From the NCBI GenBank assembly GCA_019973155.2, contig BPQB01000022.1, positions 62,001 to 126,000 of the forward strand: DNA of 64,000 bases. Direction: 5' to 3'. Source of the DNA: Phanerochaete sordida. Taxonomy: Eukaryota; Basidiomycota; Agaricomycetes; Polyporales; Phanerochaetaceae. The notes under the pieces are model-generated. The model saw nothing but the letters and a program-made list of their open reading frames with translations. It was not told the origin of the DNA and ran no database searches. This document shows positions 35,301 to 47,200 of this stretch, piece after piece (the first letter of the stretch is position 1; each line of letters starts with the position of its first letter). The position numbers were made by a program, and so were the translations under genes.

Positions 35301-35416
35301 CGCTCCTCGCTGTCATCCGCCACGCGCTCAGCATCGAGCTCCTCCGCACACAGCTGCGCTTCGATGCGGCGAAGCTGGAGCTCGTGTTGTCTGACATTGC
35401 CAACAGCGCATACTGA
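32307..35416 (+). CDS. Fucose-lectin-like beta-propeller fused to a coiled-coil C-terminus
   Basis: Fifteen exons, join(32307..32321, 32372..32510, 32560..32642, 32694..32899, 32950..33038, 33088..33166, 33219..33308, 33362..33427, 33477..33588, 33645..33762, 33815..34048, 34097..34611, 34670..34791, 34842..34920, 34970..35416), 718 aa, phase kept throughout. The N-terminal ~330 residues hold repeated blade motifs of AAL-type fucose lectins: LSVFCQDEFGNIRER, VVLFFQDADGDICAR, IRLYFQDEFFRICEY, IRLYIQDKYNSIVEW and SLFVIWAGQDQKLYQ. The remaining ~390 residues are helical and rich in Ala, Arg, Glu and Leu (for example RLLESAQKDLGEATKRTADF), a likely coiled coil for oligomerisation. No signal peptide. 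Fungal AAL-type lectins bind fucose in defence or development; sugar binding here is inferred. Intron 34049-34096 needs a GC donor. Confidence 0.75.
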
Positions 35417-35518
35417 GCGCGAAAAGGGACTTGATTGAACGGTCCATCTGTATCTGTACAATTAGGGTATCAATGCTAAACCATTGTTCGACAGAATAAG
35501 TGGGTGATCAATGCGAGA

Positions 35519-36748
35519 CTAGTTGAGGTCCTGGACCAGGACGCAGCGATACCTGACAGTGTTGTTACCGACGGCCTCGATCGCCTTCTTCACATCCTTC
35601 ATCGGCATCTCCTGGATCCACGGCTTGATTCCCTTCTCTGCCGCGAGCTTGAGCATCTGAAGGCATTCTTTCTTTGACCCGACGTGCGAGCCGCCGATGT
35701 ATGCGCCGTTGGGGACGAGGTCGAACGCGTGCAACTGCGGGAGGGGCTTGTCCATGTCGGGAATGCCGACGTCGACGATGCGGCCGTGGACGTAGAGCAT
35801 GCTGAGGAACTCCTTGAGGGGCAGCTCGGGCGTCGCATCCATGGTAGTTACAATGAGGTCGAGCTGGCCCTTCAGAGGCTTGGCGAAGTCCTACGAGAGA
35901 TGGAGTGAGAAACATCGCACAACTGACGTGCAGTCTCATCTTATCGTTGGTGTTGATGACATGATCTGCACCAAGTTCGTTGGCGTCCTGCATCTTGTCC
36001 TTCGTATGGGTGAACGCATAGACCTCGGCGCCGAGCGCCTTGGCGAAGAGGACGGCATAGTGGCCGAGTCCGCCGATACCAATGATGCCGACCTTCTTGC
36101 CAGGACCAGCGCCGTTCGTAACAAGGGGCGAAAAGACAGTGAGACCGCCACATAACATAGACGCTGCGTCCTTGGAGTCGATGGCGTCGGGGATGGGGAA
36201 CACAAACTGCTGGTGGGCACGGATGGCGGTAGCGTAGCCACCCTGAGCCACGGTTCCGTCGGGGTACTCGGCGTTCTACAACGAGGTCATCGGCGTCAGC
36301 ACTTGCTATTCGCGTGATTATATGCGCATACATACGTAGGTATCGACCTGCTTGGGGCAGTAGTTCTCGTAGCCGTCCTTGCACTGACGGCACTGCATGC
36401 AGCTCCAGATCTGCGCGCCAACGCCGACGCGGTCGCCGACCTTGAATTCTTGGACGTTCTTGCCGACGCGAACGGCTTTTCCGACGATCTCGTGGCCGAC
36501 GACGAGCGGCAGCTTGCTCTCGCCCCAGCCTTGCTTGAGGGTGTGCACGTCGGAGCCACAGACACCGCAGTGGGTGATGGCGATCTCGACATCGTCGTCC
36601 TCGAACGGCTTGGGCTTAAACGATTGGACCTTTAAGTCGGTGAAATTCTTCGGGTCTGGTACGTCGATTAGTCTGACGAGGGGACCTCTCCGGATGCTGT
36701 GAGCGCACCGACGAGGGCATAGCCCTTGAACTCGAGCTGAGACTGCAT
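35519..36748 (-). CDS. Zinc-dependent, NADP-type alcohol dehydrogenase (cinnamyl-alcohol/ADH6-like)
   Basis: Interconverts alcohols and aldehydes in the cytosol. Four exons, complement(35519..35890, 35928..36275, 36336..36655, 36709..36748), 359 aa, usual length for the family. Catalytic zinc block HCGVCGSDVH and GHEIVGKAVRVG; structural zinc cysteines in SCMQCRQCKDGYENYC; Rossmann motif GIGGLGHYAVLFAKALG, followed by HTKDK, which favours NADP(H). The first exon is only 40 nt. C-terminal block ends KKAIEAVGNNTVRYRCVLV. ADH6-type enzymes act on cinnamaldehydes and benzaldehydes, so a role with lignin-derived aromatics is plausible. The aldehyde dehydrogenase gene lies 1.3 kb away in divergent orientation, which could couple alcohol-aldehyde-acid steps; co-regulation is inference. 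Confidence 0.93.
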
Positions 36749-36818
36749 TGTGGGAGGTTCTCGACGTGTGTGAGGGGAGAAAAGATTGGCGAGTCGGTGA
36801 GAGAGGTCGTTCACGCCT

Positions 36819-36825
36819 TTATATG
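36819..36825 (-). promoter_or_regulatory. TATA-like box of alcohol dehydrogenase gene
   Basis: ATATAAA on the minus strand, about 71 bp upstream of the ATG at 36748. Confidence 0.45.
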
Positions 36826-36829
36826 CCCC

Positions 36830-38019
36830 CTCGAGTACGCATGACGTTGGTGCCCTTCGCTCAATCGGGCAGGAAGCGCATCAAATCGACTCAGGGCAGC
36901 GCCGATGTGGCACCAGGCGCTGTTGCCAAAGTGATATTCTAGGAGGCTCAGAGTAATCAGTTTGTACAGCACTAGCGTGTGGAACTGGTAGGTATTCGTG
37001 TCTGCATCTGCTGGGGATATTACAATATTTTAGTACGACACCGTCTCTATTTCGAGAGCCTGGGGAATACTTACCTCAGTGGGACGAGGCTGGTGCGTTA
37101 GACGTTTCAACGCTTAGGTCTGTATCCGCGGGGACGTAGAAACTTTGTCAAGCGGGAGTAATTGCAACTAGGACGTGGTGGAATTCGAACAAGTCGCTTT
37201 GGCGCTTCGAATGAGCCCTGCGCGCCTCCGCCACGATGCCCCGCCTATGCCCAAAACGGGGCGAAGGCGCATCAATGTGCTCCCACGGTCTCTTGACCGC
37301 GACCACCACGTTCAAACCGTATTCATACGTCCTCGCTGCCGCAGGATGCACGCTTCGCCGTCAGTGTAGCAACAAAAGTGTGCGCTATACCTTAAATTTG
37401 GAGCGCTCTGGTCATTGCGCCCATGTCGCGCACACCCGTCGCAAATCGTTGCTGCGACTGCTCGCACGGAGATATGCCGCCCAGCCCGAAGAGCGCACCT
37501 ATGACCTCGCCCGCTGTTTCGAAACCACTTGGCTTGCTCATCAATGTGGCGAGCGAACGCCTTGATTGCTCACTGCCGTCGTACCCGTAAGTCTCGCGTA
37601 GCTTTGCACGTGTTTAGCTGATTGGATACGTGCAGGCGTCGCGATTGCGTCGCGACGTCTACGCCGTCCGATCTACGTTTGCCGCCGTCTACACATCATC
37701 TATCCTGACTGTTTGAGCCCACAGGCCTCAGCACCAGCACCAGCATTCAGTCCCTGGCCGTTTCTCCCCGGGCTAGAAGCTCGGCACGAGCAAGCACAGC
37801 GCCACGCAATGCATTCAGCCTATTACCGCATCCCGCCCGAACACGAGCGCGGGACGCTCTGCGGGATGTGCAGTCGGGCATTGTATACCCATCGCCGGAA
37901 CCTGGGGTGTACACCTAAGCCCGTCATGTGTTGCATGTCACGCCCGAATGCTACGCAGTCGCCTTACAATATGCGTGTCTCAGAGACCCTGCAACGCGGA
38001 CCAACGTGCAAGATCACTC
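36830..38019. other. Divergent intergenic region between alcohol and aldehyde dehydrogenase genes
   Basis: No gene or RNA recognised. Upstream sequence of both genes; a tRNA-like patch near 37170-37250 failed a cloverleaf check. Confidence 0.5.
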
Positions 38020-38025
38020 TATAAA
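38020..38025 (+). promoter_or_regulatory. TATA box of aldehyde dehydrogenase gene
   Basis: TATAAA 62 bp upstream of the ATG at 38087. Confidence 0.5.
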
Positions 38026-38086
38026 GAGCAGGACATTGTCGGTCAGCAGCCAGAAACTCCCAACCCAGCTTTGAACCTCACTCACC

Positions 38087-40052
38087 ATGCCGCAGACCTA
38101 CACTCACCACTTTGACACCCCTCTCTTCAAGAAGGATGTCGTAATAAACACCGGCCTTTTCATCAACAACGAGTTCGTCGACGCTGCGGACCCGACGCCC
38201 ATTGAGTAAACCCCAGATCTTAATATTGTGCGTCGCGTACTCACCCACGTTCTTTAGGGTTGTCGACCCCAGTAAGCGTGAAAGCCACTGTACATTTCAT
38301 CTTGACATTAAACCGCCATTTCTGCTCAGCCACCGGCAAGGTTGTCACCAGCGTTCAAGGCGCCACGAAGGCCGACGTCGACAGGGCGGTCGAAGCCGCC
38401 CAGAAGGCGTACAGCACCGTCTGGGGCTTGAAGACACCCGGCACCGAGCGCGCGAGGCTGCTCAACAAGCTGGCGGACCTCTGGGAGGCGCACATGGACG
38501 AGCTCGCTGCTATCGAGGCTCTTGACGGTGGTAAGGATACGTTTGGTCTGCTCGTCTGCAGCTATTGACGCGCATATAGGCAAGCAGTTCCTGCAGGCAA
38601 AGACATTTGACCTCACGAATGGCCTGAACACGCTGCGCTACTACGCCGGCTTCGCGGACAAAGTCTTCGGCAAGACCATCGAGGTCAGTCCGCGCGCAGA
38701 GTCGGCCTCCTCTGCTTGCTGACCCTGCGCCCCAGACCGACCCCACGAAGTTCGTCTATACCCTGCACGAGCCCATCGGTGTCGTCGGCGCAATCATCCC
38801 GTGGAACTTCCCCCGTACGTCGCACACGCACGCGCGCGCGCCGCCGCTGACCGCGCGCAGTGATGATCATGGCGTGGAAGCTCGGGCCCGCGCTCGCGAC
38901 GGGCAACTGCGTCGTGCTGAAGCCGTCGGAGGTGACGCCGCTCGGCGCGCTCAAGGTGGCCGAGCTCGTGCGCCTCGCGGGCTTCCCGCCGGGCGTCGTG
39001 AGCGTGCTGCCCGGGCTCGGGCGCAGCGCGGGCCAGGCGCTCATCGAGCACGGCGCCGTGGGCAAGGTGAGCTTCACGGGCAGCGTCGCGACGGGCCGGC
39101 GCATCCTCGCCGCGAGCGGCGCGGGAAACCTGAAGCGCGTCACGCTCGAGCTTGGCGGGAAGAGCCCGAACATCGTGTTCGACGACGCGGACGTCGAGCA
39201 GGCGATCAAGTGGACCGCGATGGGCATCTTGTGCGTGGTCTCTGGTCCGAGTGCGGCGCCACGGCTGACGAAGCGCGCACAGCGGCCACGCCGGGCAGAT
39301 GTGCAGCGCGAGCTCGCGCATCTACGTCCAGGAGGGCGTGTACGACGTGTTCATGCAGCACATGGTCGCCTTCGCCAAGTCCATGACGGCCGGCAGCGGC
39401 TTCGACCAGGACATGACGAAGATCGACCCAGTCGCCTCGCAGGCGCAGTACGACGTAAGCCGCAACCCCACCCCTCCCAGCCCCGCTGACATCCTCTGCA
39501 GCGCGTGCTCGGCTACATCCAGTCGGGGCAAAAGGAGGGTGCGACGGTGCTCACGGGCGGCGCGCCGCTGGGCAACACGGGCTTCTTCCTGCAGCCGACG
39601 CTCTTCGGCGACGTGCGCGCGGACATGCAGATCGTGCGCGAGGAGATCTTCGGGCCCGTCGGCGTCGTCGTGAAGTTCAAGGACGAGGCCGAGGTTGTCA
39701 AGCTCGCGAACAGCAGCGAGTACGGCCTCGTTGCGTGTGTGTACACGCAAGACCTCGCGCGCACGACGCGCCTCGCGCGAGAGCTCGAGGCGGGCAGCGT
39801 CTACGTACGTCCCGTGTGTTTTTGTAGTGTGGTGTGGGTGCTGACGGAGGGCGCAGGTCAACCAAATGGCGATTCCGGACTGGCGCGTGCCCTTTGGTGG
39901 CTACAAGCTCTCCGGTATCGGCAAGGACCTCGGCGAATACGCGCTCGAAGGGTACGTCAGACTATCTGCTGCACATGTTCGCGCGACTCATTCTGTCCAA
40001 CAGATTCACGAATGTCAAGGCGGTGCACGTCAACATTGGGCAGCGCCTCTGA
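38087..40052 (+). CDS. Aldehyde dehydrogenase (NAD(P)+)
   Basis: Oxidises aldehydes to acids. Ten exons, join(38087..38205, 38258..38271, 38330..38530, 38580..38683, 38736..38814, 38861..39230, 39283..39454, 39502..39804, 39857..39951, 40004..40052), 501 aa, the family norm. Exon 2 is 14 nt. Motifs: [12 protein letters not shown] and [12 protein letters not shown] (cofactor binding), FTGSVATGR, the general-base block LELGGKSPN (catalytic Glu), GQMCSASSR with the nucleophile Cys, [13 protein letters not shown] and [19 protein letters not shown]. The residues around the Cys differ slightly from the more common GQxCxAGSR. No targeting peptide is evident, so probably cytosolic. Confidence 0.95.
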
Positions 40053-40291
40053 GCGGATATTCGTCGCCTGACTCTACAACGGTCACTTCAGTTTGACACA
40101 GAATCCGGTGTATGGCTGCTCGGTTATGAATGGATATGATGCGCCCACAAGCGCGAGAGCTCCGAGTCGCGTCCGGCTGGAGTCCCAGCCAAGAGGACCC
40201 CAGACACACACCGAGCTTCACCCATATCGCAAATCTGAGTGCGGCGGTTAATTTCGACGCCCCCCTGCTCTTCCTGCGCCCCAATCCAAAC

Positions 40292-42012
40292 ATGCATTCC
40301 TCTCTGCTTGTCGACGAGATAGCGCACACCGTAGCCCTGTGCTCCGGCGATGAGGCAACCGTCGCCCGCCTCGCGCGTGTCTGTCGCGCGTTCTACGAGC
40401 CTGCGCTGGACGTCCTCTGGGCGCAGACGCCTCTCGTGCTCGAGAAGCTGCTCCTCTGCTTGCCTAGCGATGCAGTCTACACTACAAGGTGTTCTATCCA
40501 CACCGGAAGCTCGACATCTTCGCCTTTGGTAGTGAGTATCTCCGGCACCACAGCTGCGAGTGTACTGATGCGTGACGATAGTGCGGGGGTCTGAGGAGGA
40601 CAATCCTGCCCCTCGAGTGGGACAGGTTCATCCATCATGCCAGGCGTGTCAAGAGCGTCAAACTCGCTATCCTTCCTACCATACTCGCGTCTGATACAGC
40701 GCATGCCGACAGCGTACATGCGACCCGAACCTGCTTCGAAGCCCTTCGAGCGCACTTTAACGGAGGATCTATTTTCTCAAGCCTTCAAGAGCTGTCAACG
40801 AGCGACCTCTTTGAACCGTGGTTGGACCTGCTCATTCATCGCCGTCTCACGTCCTTCCATTTCGAAAACGAGAATCCTGAAGTCCTGCCGAAGGTTCTTA
40901 CGAAGCTCGCTCCCTGTGTGCCTGATCTGCGCATCCTGAACACGACGCTGTGGGGCTCAGGCGACAGAGAAGAGGCGCAGGCCCATGAAGCGCTCCTCGC
41001 TCTCTGCGTCAACCTGACTTCGCTCCGAACAAACTGCCCTATTTCACTATCCACACTCCACGGGCTAGCCCCGGCCAGCCACCTGAAAACCCTACTCCTC
41101 ACTTCTTCGGTCCTTCCCTCTCACTCCAGCCCTGAGCTGCCCCAGCAATATATGCTCTTCGAACGTTTGGAATGCCTCCAGCTGTCGTCTTCCGCCGAAG
41201 ACCTTACCTATTTCCTCCACATCGTCTCTCTTCCGGCTATCCGAAGGATCGAGCTAAGTCCTGTTATCAACGATCCAGAAGCAGAGTTCGCAGTGCTTGC
41301 CATCTCCATACCTCATACTCGCCTCTTGCTGAACGCCCTCGCCAAACACTCATCGTTGGAGGAGATATACATCTATCTTTGTCCCTCCATCGAGTCTTCC
41401 GATATTTTATCGGGAGATGCCCTGCTTGTTCTCGCCCGCTTGCGCAGCATCACTTGTCTGTCGATACCCATCCGGCGTGTATGCCTTCGCCCCGACCACA
41501 TAGTAGCAATGGCAGCCGCTTGGCCCAGATTACAAAGCCTTGCCCTCGGCGCATGGGATCCGCGGATTCTCAGCGCAGACACCAACTTCCACCCATCCAT
41601 CTGCATCGAGGATCTCTATCCTCTCGCGCAACACTGCCCAGACTTGCGTACACTGGCTGTGTCAATCGCTGGCGACATCGCGCCCCTAGTGCCCTTCACC
41701 AATGACGAGAGCACGGCCGTGCATTGGAGCCTGCAGGAGCTACGGCTGCAGGAGTCCTGTCTCCAGTCGGGCGTGGAGTGCACGCGGGTCGCAAATTTTC
41801 TATCTGCAGTGTTTCCGGGCGCGCGCAACAAATTCTTGATGAACGACCGGCACTGCAGGAGCGAGATCAGCGCCGTACTCGCGCAGGATGCTGCGTTGGC
41901 TGATACAATGTGCGTAATCCCAATCTTCTTGTGCGACAGTGTCACTGAACATACCCTGATTACTGCGCAGTTATTTACGAGCAGAGGTCTCTGCATAACG
42001 CCAGCCTCCTGA
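40292..42012 (+). CDS. F-box-like/LRR-type protein, copy 1
   Basis: Two exons, join(40292..40531, 40582..42012), 556 aa. The first 45 residues form an F-box-like helix set (LLVDEIAHTVALCSGDEATVARLARVCRAFYEPALDVLW). The rest is Leu-rich with irregular repeats (LTSLRTNCPISLSTL, SHLKTLLLTSS, LECLQLSSS, LRTLAVSI, LQELRLQES), as in basidiomycete F-box proteins. Expected to link SKP1-cullin ubiquitin ligases to substrates, by family knowledge. Forms a tandem pair with the next gene: same exon-intron boundary and extensive shared blocks. Such genes are highly expanded and variable in Agaricomycetes. Confidence 0.8.
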
Positions 42013-42304
42013 TAATTATGGTCGTGTACAGTATAGTGCATAGGCGACTACGCGACCTGAGGTCGGCTTACAATGATGTTAGTACGCGTCTGCCGCTCCC
42101 TTCGCGGGTGTTTGCCAAACTACGGAGTAGACCTAAGTTACGTGGTTGGGCGTGCGGCAAAGCCGGGGTCCTAGTCACAAAGACCCCGGGTGCAGCCCGA
42201 GCTCTGCCATTTGACCTCGGACGCCTGTGGCGGCAATCGATTTCAAACGCTACAGTAGTACTTACTCTCATCTCGCCACCGCCGTGTCGCACCCTAACAC
42301 AGCC

Positions 42305-44149
42305 ATGCACCCCTGCTTGCTCATTGACGAGATCCTTGGGCACGTCGCGACCTTTTGCTCCGGGGACGAGCTAGCCGTCGCCCGCTTGGGGCAGGTCTGC
42401 CGCGCATTCTACGAGCCAGCGATGGATGTCCTCTGGGCGGAGACGCCCCTGGTGCTCGAGAAGCTGCTCCTCTGTTTGCCAGCTGATGCGGTGAATACCG
42501 CGAGATTGTATTCCCGTGCCAAAGGCAGCAGAATGCCCCATCCATTAGTGAGTAGATCTGTGGCACCACGACGCTTACGAGCTCACCGATGATGAAAGTG
42601 CTGCGGAATAAAGAGGGCGATCTTGCCTTTCGAATGGGATCGATTCGTCCACCATACAAGGCGCGTGAAGAGCCTCAATCTATCTGTCCCTCCAGCGACG
42701 CATACATGGACTGTAGCGGGTGGCAGCGAAGGGGCTCAAACATACTTGACGGCTCTTCGAGCGCGCTTTGAAGAAGGACCTGTCTTCCCCAACCTTCAAG
42801 AGCTGCTCATGAGCGACTTTTTTGCTCCGTGGATGGGGTTATTCCTACACAGAGGCCTCATATCCTTCCATATCAGCGACTGCAACTATACAGACTTGCC
42901 CCAAGTCCTTGTGAGCCTCGCTCCCTGCGCCCCTTGTCTGCGCACCGTGTCTACGGAGCTTTGGGGTCCATCGGGAGACAGTGCCGTATCGAACGCTCAT
43001 GAATCGCTTCTCGTTCACTGCGCCAACTTGACCTCCTTCCGGACGAACTGTTCAGTTACACCATCCACACTTCTCGTACTATCCACGGCGAGCCACCTGA
43101 AAACCTTATACCTCTATTCCCCACTTCTTCTCTCGCTTCTCAGTCCCCACCCATCCTGGAAGCCGATGTCCTTCACAAGCTTGGAGTGTCTCCAGCTATC
43201 ATCGTCCACTCAATGTCTCACACATCTTCTTCTAGTTGCCTCCTTCCCGGCCATCCGGAGCATTCAGCTAGACCTGAATGTCGATCTCCCAGAGACAGAA
43301 ATCGCATGGCCTTCCATCTCCCTGCCTCAAATTCACATCATGATGAACGCTCTCGCCAGATTTTCTTCCCTAGAAGAGATCTCCATCCAACTTTCACCTT
43401 CTGTCCAGTCTTCCGATGCCCTTTCGGGCGATACTCTGCTGGCCCTCCTCCCCTTGCAAAATCTCACGAATGTGTTCATATGCATCCGGCGTATATGTCT
43501 CCGCTCCGATCACATAGCGAAAATGGCAGCGGCTTGGCCCAAGCTACAGAGTCTTCTCCTCGGCCCCCAGGACCCGTGGACTGACGGTAGAAGCCCACAG
43601 ACACCCACATCCATTTGCATAGAGGATCTCTATCCCTTCGCGCAAGGCTGCCCATCCTTGCGAACCCTGGCTGTAACGATCTCCGGTAACATGGCGCCCC
43701 TGATACCCTTCATCTGTGACGATACCACAGTCGTGCAATGGAGCCTACAAGAGCTACGGTTGCAGGAGTCCTTTCTTCAACCGGGCTGGGAGTGCGTTCG
43801 GGTGGCAAATTTTCTATCCGCGGTGTTCCCCCGCGCATACAATCAATTCTCAATGCACAGCCGGGGCCGCAGAGACGAGATCCACGCAGTGCTTGCTGAG
43901 GATGCTGCACTGACGGATGCAATGTACGCATACCCAACTCTATTGCGCGACTCCGCCGCTAATTTTGATCGCTACGCAGTGATTTTCGAGCCGGTGTTCT
44001 CTGCACACCCTGAGCCTCTTGGTATTCATAGTGGAAGGCGGCATAGGCGGTTGACAAGGCCGTACGTAGATGATCAGACCCAGCAGTTCTCGCGTCAGAT
44101 CCACAATTCCAGGCATCTCAGTCTGTATTGCTACATTTCACGAAGATAG
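42305..44149 (+). CDS. F-box-like/LRR-type protein, copy 2 (tandem duplicate)
   Basis: Two exons, join(42305..42547, 42599..44149), 597 aa. The F-box-like start is nearly the same as copy 1 (VCRAFYEP and DVLWAETPLVLEKLLLCLP). Later blocks run in parallel: LPFEWDRFVHHTRRVKS, SICIEDLYPFAQGCPSLRTL, WSLQELRLQESFLQPGWECV and RVANFLSAVFP. The last 50 residues differ from copy 1, so the 3' ends have diverged. The intron position is conserved. The genes lie about 290 bp apart, a local duplication. Confidence 0.8.
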
Positions 44150-44244
44150 TACAGATGGTATCGTTGAACATCGCTACATGAACGAGAACGCTTGCAAATA
44201 ATTAAATAGATAAATAGTGAAACGCGGAGACTGTCTGACGCAGG

Positions 44245-47200
44245 TTAAACCTTGCGATCCAGCCATAACTTCTCATCCGCAACCCTGAGACGTCGCATTA
44301 GCACTTTCTTTGGGAATAAAAGCGGAGCTGCGTACTCTTGGGAAGCTAGCTTGCTCATGTACTCGTCGTAGCTCACGCCACAGAGCTTGCGCACGCTAGC
44401 CTCGAGCCAGCTGGTGACCGCCGGCTTTGTGGGCACGCCGTACAGGACGAAGCACTTCTCCACATCTGCGGTTGTCTCAGGTCAGAACGGTCATAGAGTA
44501 CAGAATATATAGACGGACCTTGAACGATTTTCCGAAGCTGCTTGAGGTGCTCCAGGAAGACCCAGCGGCCAGCGTTGCCTATATCGGGTAGTGTGTCCAG
44601 CTCATCTCGAGTCATGCGCCGACGGACGTAGAGCTTGGTGACGTCGCCTTGGATAACATCTGGGCAAGGGCATGAGAAAAGGTAGATTGGGCTGAACAGG
44701 GACGTGCTCACTGAACAGCGGAACCGCAGGTGCGACACGGCTCGCAATGTCCGCCCGGTACGTTGAGTAGCTAAAGCCTGACTCATGGAAGTACGCGTCT
44801 GCCTTCTTGACCATGTTCTTACAGGTCACATTCACCAGCTAAGGAATACAGGTGAGCAGGGATCATTCTGAGGGGCGACGGCCGATACACGTACCCTCAT
44901 AGTGCTCGTCAAGCGAGTGATTGGAGCTGCCAAGAGACCGCCCAAGATACTATAAGCCGACGAGTAGTTCCGGATTTCCAAGCAACGCTATCCTGAGTGT
45001 CAATCAATGTCCCGTGTTCGGTAGAGGTTCCACGTACGTTCATGACCTTCGCAAGGACATTGTACGCGTTTGCTCGCTCTTGTTTGGTCGATTTGTCCAC
45101 AATGGACTGCACTGTCCAAAGGCATAGCGCGTTCGACCACGAGGACGCGGCGTCGAAGATGGTGAACCGCTCCGACCGCCTGTTGTCGCGATGGAAGTAA
45201 AGCTCGTAGGGCACCGCGCTGTGGAAGATGTCGCTTTCGATCATCGTGAACGCGCGCGCAAGCTCCTCGACGCCGCCTTCCGCCTTGCCGAAGAAGAGCA
45301 CGTCGACAATGTCCGGCTCGAGACTCGCGAGAGCGCGTTCCGCCGTGGTGCTAAAATCCGAGTCCGCGAACACCGGTGCGTTTTTCGAGCCGTCCTTGAG
45401 CGTGCGCTCGAGCGCAGGCGGGTACCTGGGATACGTGCGCCCGGGACACCCGCGCGCACACTCCGCGAGGCGCACACCAAGCACGGCAGTCGTCTCGGCA
45501 GGAAGACGAGGGTCGGCATCAGCAGCGTCGCGGATGTCGCGGATGGCAGGAAGCAGGGCGTGGTCCGCACCCATGATGAAGTGGTTCTCGAGCCAGAACG
45601 TGAGGAGCCGGATAATCTGGATGCGTGTAAGCGCGTGGCGGGCGTGCCACCGCATCGTCGCGTGCGGATCGGAGGCGATTTTCGCGTGAGGCCGCTCGAA
45701 GAAGCGAGCAGAGAGCAGGTTCAGAACCCGTGAGCCGTTTGTGATGCACGGTAGGAAGAGGAAGAAGGCGTCCGTCGTTGCGAGCACGTCTGGGTCCTCC
45801 GCGGTGCATGCGAAGCCGTCGACGATGTGGTCCACGAGCGCGCGGAGTGTCATCACGACCGGCCGACCGTTTCGGTCGATGCGCACTTCTGGGTTGTCTG
45901 CGAGGGAGGGAACATCAGAGGCACGGGAGAGGTAATGCTGGGTAATGGTGTCGAAGACAAGCTTGGTAGACTTCGGGTCGAGGTTGATCGTCCCGATGGC
46001 CATGTCGTCAGGTCCCTTGGAGCCTCTTGCTCTTCCTCGGGAGCTTGCTTCGTCTTGCAGGATCCACGAAACTCTAGCCTGCGTCCCGTCGACCGCAGCC
46101 GGTATGTTCACCGCTGTCTTGGGCAGCACGCGCTGGACGACGCTGGTCAAAAGCCCCTTCAGTCCAGTATTGCGCCTTTGGCGAAGCTCCGTGGCAAGCG
46201 CAGACTGCACCGCCTTGACTTCGTTACCATCCGCGGCGGCCTCAATCTCCTCGAGTTGCGCGTATGCCTCCGGATTGGCCTCATGCGCGTCAATAGCGAC
46301 AGCACATGTCGTGACGAGCTCGCCGAGACTTGTCCAGAGGAGCGCAAGGAGCCGCGGAGCGAGGCAGAAGCGCTCCTCGCGCTGCGCGGCAGGGAGCTTC
46401 GGGCTGAGGCCCGAGCAAAAGTCGGAGAAGAGGTTCTTATACGTCTTCACGGCATCCTCGGCCTGGCGCACCGATGCGGACGTACGGACTGCATCGGGAA
46501 TGGTGTTAAGAAGCATGAGCCCGGTGTCGACGCCCTCGATGAAGCGGCCCTTGACGGTCTTGACGCGTGACACGTCCTGCGCATCGAACACCGCGTGCGC
46601 TTCCTCGAGAGCATCAAGGATTTCGCGGATGTCGAAGCGATACTCGAGGCTGCTGCGCCGGTAGATAGCTTTGGCGTGCGCAAGTGGGTCGGGCGGGGGA
46701 GGCGGCAGCTCCTTCTCAGGTGCGTGGCTCTTGTGGCTGTTGCTCAGCGCACGACGATGGAGAGACGACCGAGACGTGGAACGCTCTGGCGCCTGTGTGT
46801 AGACGATATTTGATGGGCGTGTGGGCTGGTGGAGGTGGAACCAGGTGATCTTGGGCGGTGTCTCAGAGGGGTAGGAAGGGGTGGGCGGTGTCAGCGGAGG
46901 CTCAGGAGCAAGTGGAAGCGGCTTGAAGAAGGAGGCAAGCGAATCCGCAGTCGAGATAGAAGAGCCACGCGATTCCGCGGCTGAGATGGAAGAGGCGAAC
47001 GATGGAGGGTAGGCAACGTCGGCTTCTGTGAACGTGCTCCGCGCCAGTGGAGAGGTAGCCTTGCGCGAAGCATACGTTCCGTCCCTGGACATCCCCGCGA
47101 TGGCGTACTGCATAGTTCGCGAGGTGCGTCGGACGCCAGTTGTCTCTGAATTCGACCTTGAACGACCAGGGCGTACGCGAACATTACTGGGATGAGCCTG

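Noticed and set aside
37170..37260. Possible tRNA on the minus strand (TTCGAAT loop-like motif)
   Set aside because: The sequences flanking the loop do not pair to form a T-stem, and no matching acceptor arm exists.
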